Positions 58,226-64,000 of a stretch of 64,000 nucleotides of DNA are shown one piece after another. Numbering within the stretch: the first letter of the stretch is position 1; the number at the start of each line of letters is the position of its first letter. Source of the DNA: Neckera pumila (Eukaryota; Streptophyta; Bryopsida; Hypnales; Neckeraceae); contig OZ018412.1 of the NCBI GenBank assembly GCA_963969595.1, positions 15,502,501 through 15,566,500 of the forward strand. Reading direction: 5' to 3'. The translations under genes and the position numbers were made by a program. The notes below the pieces were generated by a model that worked only from the letters and a program-made list of their open reading frames with translations, was not told the DNA's origin and did not search any database.

Positions 58226-61158
58226 ATGTTGTTCCCGTTTTTGTCTGGGAAGAGAGAGGGTAATAGGATACTCATTTGTGCTGCGTGCCATGTGAAGTCC
58301 ATGGAATCTCTGGGAAGAGGGAAAGGCAAAGGCAAAGAAACATTTGAAGTTTGGAGGAAGCCGAAGCAGGGACGTCAGATGGAAAACAAAGGGAATTATG
58401 TAGACGATGGTCCAATGCCTATACAAATTGTTCATCAATAGCGGTCAGAGACAGCTATTGGAGATCAGCAGGGGATGAAGAGAACTCCGGTTGTATCAAG
58501 TGCAGCCAAAGATATGTCTACAGTGCATATGGATGTCCACAAGAAACAAGAATTGGAACTCAGACGTGACGGATGAGGCAATGAAAGTGGAAGGGGGAAC
58601 GAGGAGAAGAAAGCAAAAGAAAGCAGAATTACTCCTACTTATGGTAGCAGTAAGATGATAGACCAAGATGGAAGAAGAAGTATTATTTTAAATAGGAAGG
58701 AAATAATGACAACAATACCGATTGAAGAAGGTCAGATGAAGGGTAACAATTTTGGTTAGAAATTCAAATAACAATTTTTGTATTGCGGAGTGCAATGTTT
58801 GTTTTTGTGACGCAAAACACATGATGTATCAAATGAATACAGAAAGTATGTCCACCAACATGCATTGTTATATGGAAAAGCGCAATAATGGAAGACCAAA
58901 ACAATTGTTAACTTCCTTTTCTTTTTTGGTGCACTCATTTGTAGAGGGAAGCAGGGACAACATTGGAAGTAAGTACAATAGCGTGAGGGAGCGTTCAGGG
59001 ATGCACCGTGCTGGAAAAGAAAAGGCTCGTACACCTTCTCATATTCCAATGAAGGATGTCCGCTCCCCAGGACGGACTGACCCCTCAGAAGGAGAGGAAC
59101 AAATTCCTAATTTTTCCAGAGTCCCCACCTCTATGGATGTTTGTGACAATGTTGCGGATAGGGGAGGACAACTTGAGAAGCATTTGAGCAGCCGTGGACG
59201 CCGAGGTCTACGAGATGTGGAACATAGTTCTGATTCACAGTTAGGAAGGGTAATGTGCAATGGACAGACGGGAGCTGAGACAGAATATGAATACCATTTT
59301 TGTGTATTGGTTTGAGTCATTACCTTTGCTGTGTTTGAGAATCATGGTTTCCGCCAGTTTGGATTGAGTTTTACATGTACAAGGTGCATGTCCATTTGCA
59401 GAGAAAGAGGGTGAAGATAAACCGCAAAGACAGTCGTGGCAGTCATTGTGGGCATAGACCAAGATCATTGGAAGTATGTGGTCGTCATTGCAGTCAAAGA
59501 CACTACAGGAGTCAAGGAAGCATGACATCAAACTCAGAGAATCCTCAAAGAAAAAAAGGTCGGCAACGTAAGGGCAAGGAGCATGCATGACATTAATACA
59601 GCAGCAATGAGGACGCAGGATCAGATAGTGAACGGCAAAGTAGCAAAGACGACGAGTCCTGATGGAGCAATGAAGGCCTCCAAGATGACAAACTCTGCAG
59701 TTTGGAAGAGGATGCAACCATTGTGAATGTTGAGTCCCCAATTTTTGAAAGTGCAAAGCAAAGAGGAAGACGCCATCAACAAGGAATAAAGGAAAGTGAA
59801 AGACGTCAAAGAAAGCACCAACGACTAAAACCGCACTACCTATCGTTAAATAGCAAGGGCATTCCCTATTCATTTGGGGTTAGAGCTTGGAGAGCAGAGA
59901 TAAACAAACTGAGTTCTTGGCTTGACCCTTCCATAACTAACATTTGCTTTCAACCAAAGGAAGCAATGGCTACATTGAGGCAAAGGTTGAAAGAGAAATT
60001 TGAGTACAGTGCGCCAGTTGATAGAAGTCACATCATGAAATTGGCAGGAAAAGGGGTAACTTAACAACGGTCTCAACTTATGAGGTTGATTTGTAGAGAA
60101 GAACCTCGTCCGTCAGGGCTGGACTTGAATATATGGTGCCGATTTGATCACCTTCGCCGGGATCCGCATCGAGAGGAGTTGTCGCTGAGAGTGAAGTACG
60201 CCAACGAAGCCAGAGTGAACAAAGGACAAATTGGACCTAGGGGGGAAAAGGGCATAAGAAAAGATCTCTACAAAAAATTGGAGAGGGAGCCAGATCCTGA
60301 GGAGGTGCAGGACAAAATGAGAAGGAACAAAGGTTACGGAGGTCTTTCCATGAAGCAAAGGCAAGCCCAACTAAGCAAAGGAGAATCTTTGTCTCCATCA
60401 TCGGACAAGGGCTACAATCCTGGAACTGAAGAAGGCAGAAGTATCTCAGTTGCTGAAGAAGAAGAAGAAGTTCAGCGCAAAGGAGGTGGATTTCTATCAC
60501 CTGATCATACAAGAACATATGACGTAAACTACGTGCGGGGCATGGAGAAAGAGCTAGAGCAACTATGCGCCAAAATGAGAGGAGGAGCAAACAGAGCAGT
60601 GGAGGAAGCAATGCAGGATGAATTGCCATCAAACTCAATGGCAGTTGCTCTACAAGAAAGCAATGTTGTATCACCTACTAAGGACCAGAACAGTGTAAGT
60701 GAATACCAATACCATGAATGTCATTTTGTTTGGGTGAACAAATTTGTGAGATCTTGTTGTTGGTAAAAGAAATGCTAGAGTTGTTTAGGAGAAGTTGAAA
60801 AATAACCAGTAGCTCAAAGAATAAATTGTAAGCTCTTAATTTGGAATGTATTTAAGACAACAGAGGTCATTAATTCGACGATGCTTCATTTTTAAACACA
60901 TTGGGTATAATGTGAAATGAATCACTGAAATGCATGTAGAGGTCATTGGGAGGAAGTAATGTCAAATACCGTGCATGGTGTATCGGTAATGATGAATTTT
61001 AGAAACTTGTGGTTGTTATCCCTGAAGAATATGGCTTCTAAGAGAGTGGTTGCACCTATGTCATGGTCAGGGCATAGTGGAATTTGAACTTGAAACATTG
61101 TCATGTTCTATTATTGTAGCAGAGTAACTGGTTTAAGATATGGAGAAATGGATTGTAG
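58226..61158 (+). pseudogene. Decayed multi-exon gene with a transposase-associated-type domain
   Basis: Plus-strand pieces form one gene. They are a basic region (SLGRGKGKGKETFEVWRKPK, 58300-58600, with stops), an exon after a TTTGTAG acceptor near 58943, and an exon after TTTGCAG near 59399. A Ser/Asp-rich linker follows with a TGA near 59660. The main domain is 59840-60370: SFGVRAWRAEINKLSSWLDP, a TAA at 60062, then RPSGLDLNIWCRFDHL and YGGLSMKQRQ, followed by an acidic and coiled-coil tail. A donor (AACAGT|GTAAGT, 60694/60695) joins an acceptor near 61122 to a short final exon ending in TAG (61156-61158). The 'W...L...S...A..AR.......RG..G.R' block resembles the layout of the plant Ptta/En-Spm Transposase_24-type domain. 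That is a tentative family guess. Confidence 0.45.
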
Positions 61159-63177
61159 GCAATGCAAGACAACGGGGGTACAAAAGATGGAACACAGAAT
61201 GCCGGAAACTATAAGCAAGGAAGAACTACAAGGAGTCAAAAAGAACTTTAAAAAATGAATACAGGTATGTTGACTTGGACATGTAGGTCTTGGATTTTTT
61301 GGGCGTATTTTTGTAGTGCTAGTAGCAATGGGATAGATTTTGTTTCTACAAAATACAAAGGTGAGATGACTAATAAAATTTGTGTAGAACTTTGTAACGG
61401 ATTGTAGAAGAGAATTGGTGGTTGAAGAGGAGTTTATAACTAAAAAAATAATTGAACAATAGAAGTATCCATGTAGACATAGGGATGCTATCATTTGCTA
61501 AAGATTTTGCTGGCATGGAATCTTGAGGAATGATAAGATCCTGCTCAACCATGACTCTGAGTTCATTGCAAGAAATTAAAAGATGCTAGTAATTGTGAAC
61601 TGTATAGCTTCTATAATTGGAAGGCAAGAAGTAGGTGGGTTACCACTGTATGGCAGAGGACAGAAGTGACAACGGCAAGATGTATAAGAAGCTTTGGTCT
61701 TCCTCCTGTGGAATATGATACAATATTGAAATGAAGTGGCTGTGTTGTTAATGTCTTGGGAGTTGTTTTAATTGAAATTTGGAGATGAAATTCTTGTGTG
61801 CATTCACTGTGATGCCAAGGAAAGAGATGTATTTGACGAAAAAATAACTATTTAGACATGCTCACAATATAGAAATGGAGTCCAAGTGTATACCGTGATA
61901 TGAGGAATGCAGGTCAATTTCTAACATTTGTACAGGGAATTGGTTGCAGGAAAGAGATAAAGAAGGGATGGTGTATAACAATAGGCGGGAGCGTAGAAGA
62001 AGTATTTGGCGGACATGACATGTGAAGCATGAAGCGGAATTCTTTTATGCAAGTAACATCTGAACTGGCAAACAGAAAGTCTTCAACAGGGGAATAGGAA
62101 GTTGTGATTTTTTTGGTAAGAGTAATATTATGGTTTGTCAATGTAACAGACCATGAATTTGGTTTTTTTGGGAACGTTTTAGAACTCCTGTGAGTCCTGC
62201 TATGGTGGACACAGAAGTATTCTTGAACGCTCGCAAATAAAAAAGTGAATTTGTGAATGCTATGGATTTCCATGCAGCAGATTTCAAAAGCAATATAAAC
62301 TCATTTATAGTAGTGTGTAGTTTGTAGGCCTCTAACAGGGCCGTATTCCAGTAAGACCTGAAATATATGGAGCAATTTTATTGAGTGAATATGTATACTG
62401 CATGAAGTTTTATACTGTTCCCAAACTGTTTCCAAACACAGCAGATTCCAATGTGGTTCTTTTTATGTTGTTGTAATATAGGAAGCTGTGAATGTAGTTG
62501 GAAGTGGAAGTATTTGAGTTAGTCAAAGTGACGATAAATATAGCGTGGTGTGGATTCATTTGTTGCAATCCGTTAAAAAGGGGTTCAAATGGGGTCCACA
62601 GAGCTACAAATGGCATTTGTTGCCTCGGAACAATAAATGAATGTAATTAGACTAAAATGAATCAGACATGCCCTTGAATCACTAGTCAAATATTCATGAA
62701 AAGGGCCAAAATTAGCAATGCAGGAAGAAAAACACCTGTTCAACAATGCATGAAGGAGAAAATCGGAAATCAACCATGAATTATTATGACACGTGACGGC
62801 CTTTGCTAGTGCCCTTGTCTTTGTTTAATGCTTCTTCTATTAAGCCTAATTATAGTTTTGCTAAAACCTTGAAGTCAGGAAATACAGTTCTCTATCCATG
62901 GATATTCTTCATACCTAGAATACTATTTATAATGAGTAAAATCCACTCGGAAATTTCATGATTCATTACCGCTGTCAGACAGTGAAAGTTAAATCCAGGT
63001 TTCAATGGCACCGTGGCAGGTTAAAAAGAGCTCCCACTTGACTTGGCAGGTATCAACACAACTGTGTTGAAGCATGTCCTAACCAAGTCGTCCCAACCAA
63101 CTGTGTGAAATCCCACATCAAAGGTAAATCTATGCGCAAACGGACATTGTTTTCTCCGATAGTGTCCTGAGGTCTCT
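61159..63177. other. No gene recognised
   Basis: Two kilobases of moderately AT-rich sequence. Minus-strand frames at 61494-61111 and 62273-61914 (119-127 codons) lack recognisable domains and splice support. Confidence 0.45.
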
Positions 63178-63355
63178 ATGTCGCGTACTTGTGCATTAGC
63201 TAGACGAATCAATAGCAACAATCAAATTCAGCAAGAGACTCGTATTTACTATGTTATGGAACACAGGGACTCCACTAGGGATAGTGGGAGCAGCAGAAGA
63301 ATCTCTTCTTTGAACGCACAAGAGGCGCATGGTAATTCCTCGAACTGCTTTTTTC

Positions 63356-64000
63356 ATGAAAATTAAAATTCTCTCTCAAAATATTAGAGGAATAAATGAT
63401 CCCACTGCTCTAGACACCTTAAGACACTACATTAGAAAAACCCAGGTTGTTTTTCTATTTCTTCATGAACACAAGCTTAGAGGTCAAGGTGCTTTGAATC
63501 TATGGCATCAAGCCATTACCTTTTGTACTGAGGCATAAATAGGATATACCCTGGACGATAAGAATGCAGACAAAGGTGGGGTGGACTCATTAATAGCACC
63601 CAGATGGACAAAATTAATATCGCAATCAGATTCTATCTGCGGAGGCAAAGTTCACTAGTTTATATTACACCACATCTTTGGTGGTGATATTGGCTATTTG
63701 GCTTTGTTAATATTTATGTTCCACACAAGCATTATCCCCACAAGATCTTATGGGAATTCATAATAAGGAAATTATCTAATTCATGTAGATGGATTTTCTT
63801 GAGCAACTTCAACATGGTTGAGCGAAGGTCAGATAAATCCAGCAAATGTAGAAAATCAATGTCCAGTATTGAAAGATTCTTATTTAATAGTCTGAAAGAC
63901 TCTCCACAAGTGACTGAACCTCCTCTTATTCTATTGTCATTATTTTACTCATGTGACAATGCCCGTCAAGATGCGTCAAGAATAATAGCTTGATTAGATA
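63356..64000 (+). pseudogene. LINE ORF2, endonuclease part, dead and cut by the window edge
   Basis: From the ATG at 63356: KIKILSQNIRGINDPTALDT, then LRHYIRKTQVVFLFLHEHKL, the start of an APE-type endonuclease of plant L1 LINEs. The Asn of N-I-R-G and the Glu of the H-E-H-K-L block are kept. A stop at 63536 and frameshifts follow. In another frame come FVNIYVPHKHYPHKILWEFI and RWIFLSNFNMVERRSDKSSK, then MSSIERFLFNSLKDSPQV. The usual G-D-F-N catalytic motif reads S-N-F-N here, so the Asp is lost. RT would lie beyond 64000. An upstream 62-codon frame at 63178 may be 5' UTR. Confidence 0.85.

Overview
The window looks like nuclear DNA of a land plant or close streptophyte relative. It is AT-rich, introns have GT-AG borders, and a CACTA (En/Spm) element carries the plant-type Transposase_21, DUF4218 and DUF4216 regions. 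A plant-type LINE endonuclease lies at the right edge. The low GC, a telomerase/Penelope-like reverse transcriptase and a TET/JBP-like dioxygenase point to a non-seed plant such as a moss, lycophyte or fern. That last step is inference from remembered families, not a search. I recognise no housekeeping gene, rRNA, tRNA or CRISPR array. Almost everything explicable is mobile-element DNA in various states of decay.

Layout. 1-10 kb: AT-rich DNA with three ~0.9-kb TTAA-flanked elements (4719-5634, 5631-6558, 8005-8926), part of a piggyBac-like non-autonomous family that recurs at 17329, 30032 and 44670. 10.5-12.5 kb: a dense cluster of a near-palindromic motif, ACAAATTGTC. 14.1-16.5 kb: a 2.4-kb element with terminal inverted repeats and decayed coding fragments. 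20.4-23.5 kb (minus strand): remains of a retroelement with a gag-like RG/N-rich tail and a telomerase/Penelope-like RT. 25.0-36.6 kb: an 11.5-kb, GC-richer cassette bounded by an inverted repeat that holds four substantial genes, described below. 37.3-37.5 kb: a 200-N assembly gap next to a (GA)n tract. 42.3-52.3 kb (minus strand): a decayed CACTA transposon carrying nested insertions, including a GC-rich gag-like element at ~48.6-51.8 kb. 53.58-56.0 kb: a foldback element with 925-bp, indel-free arms built from ~185-bp repeats. 58.2-61.2 kb: a decayed multi-exon gene with a transposase-associated type of domain. 63.2-64.0 kb: the 5' part of a dead LINE ORF2.

The most interesting region is the 25.0-36.6 kb cassette. 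Gene A (+, coiled coil plus an uncharacterised domain) converges on a minus-strand gene that encodes a C2H2 zinc finger fused to a 2-oxoglutarate/Fe(II) dioxygenase domain. Its second exon, recovered by following splice signals, supplies the second metal-binding histidine. Gene C (+, coiled coil and a RING-like Cys/His cluster) converges on gene D (-, two exons, possible ubiquitin-like C-terminus). The A/dioxygenase junction holds an eight-copy ~55-bp tandem array. The C/D junction holds a 257-bp foldback with 126-nt arms and a 5-nt loop. Genes A and C are each broken by one in-frame TGA, while the dioxygenase and gene D read through intact. Isolated TGA (from CGA) and TAG (from CAG) stops also interrupt the CACTA and gag-like genes, as expected from deamination of 5-methylcytosine. 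I infer that the cassette is a large, partly decayed transposon that carries its own DNA-modification-type enzyme. No transposase was identified and no target-site duplication was seen.
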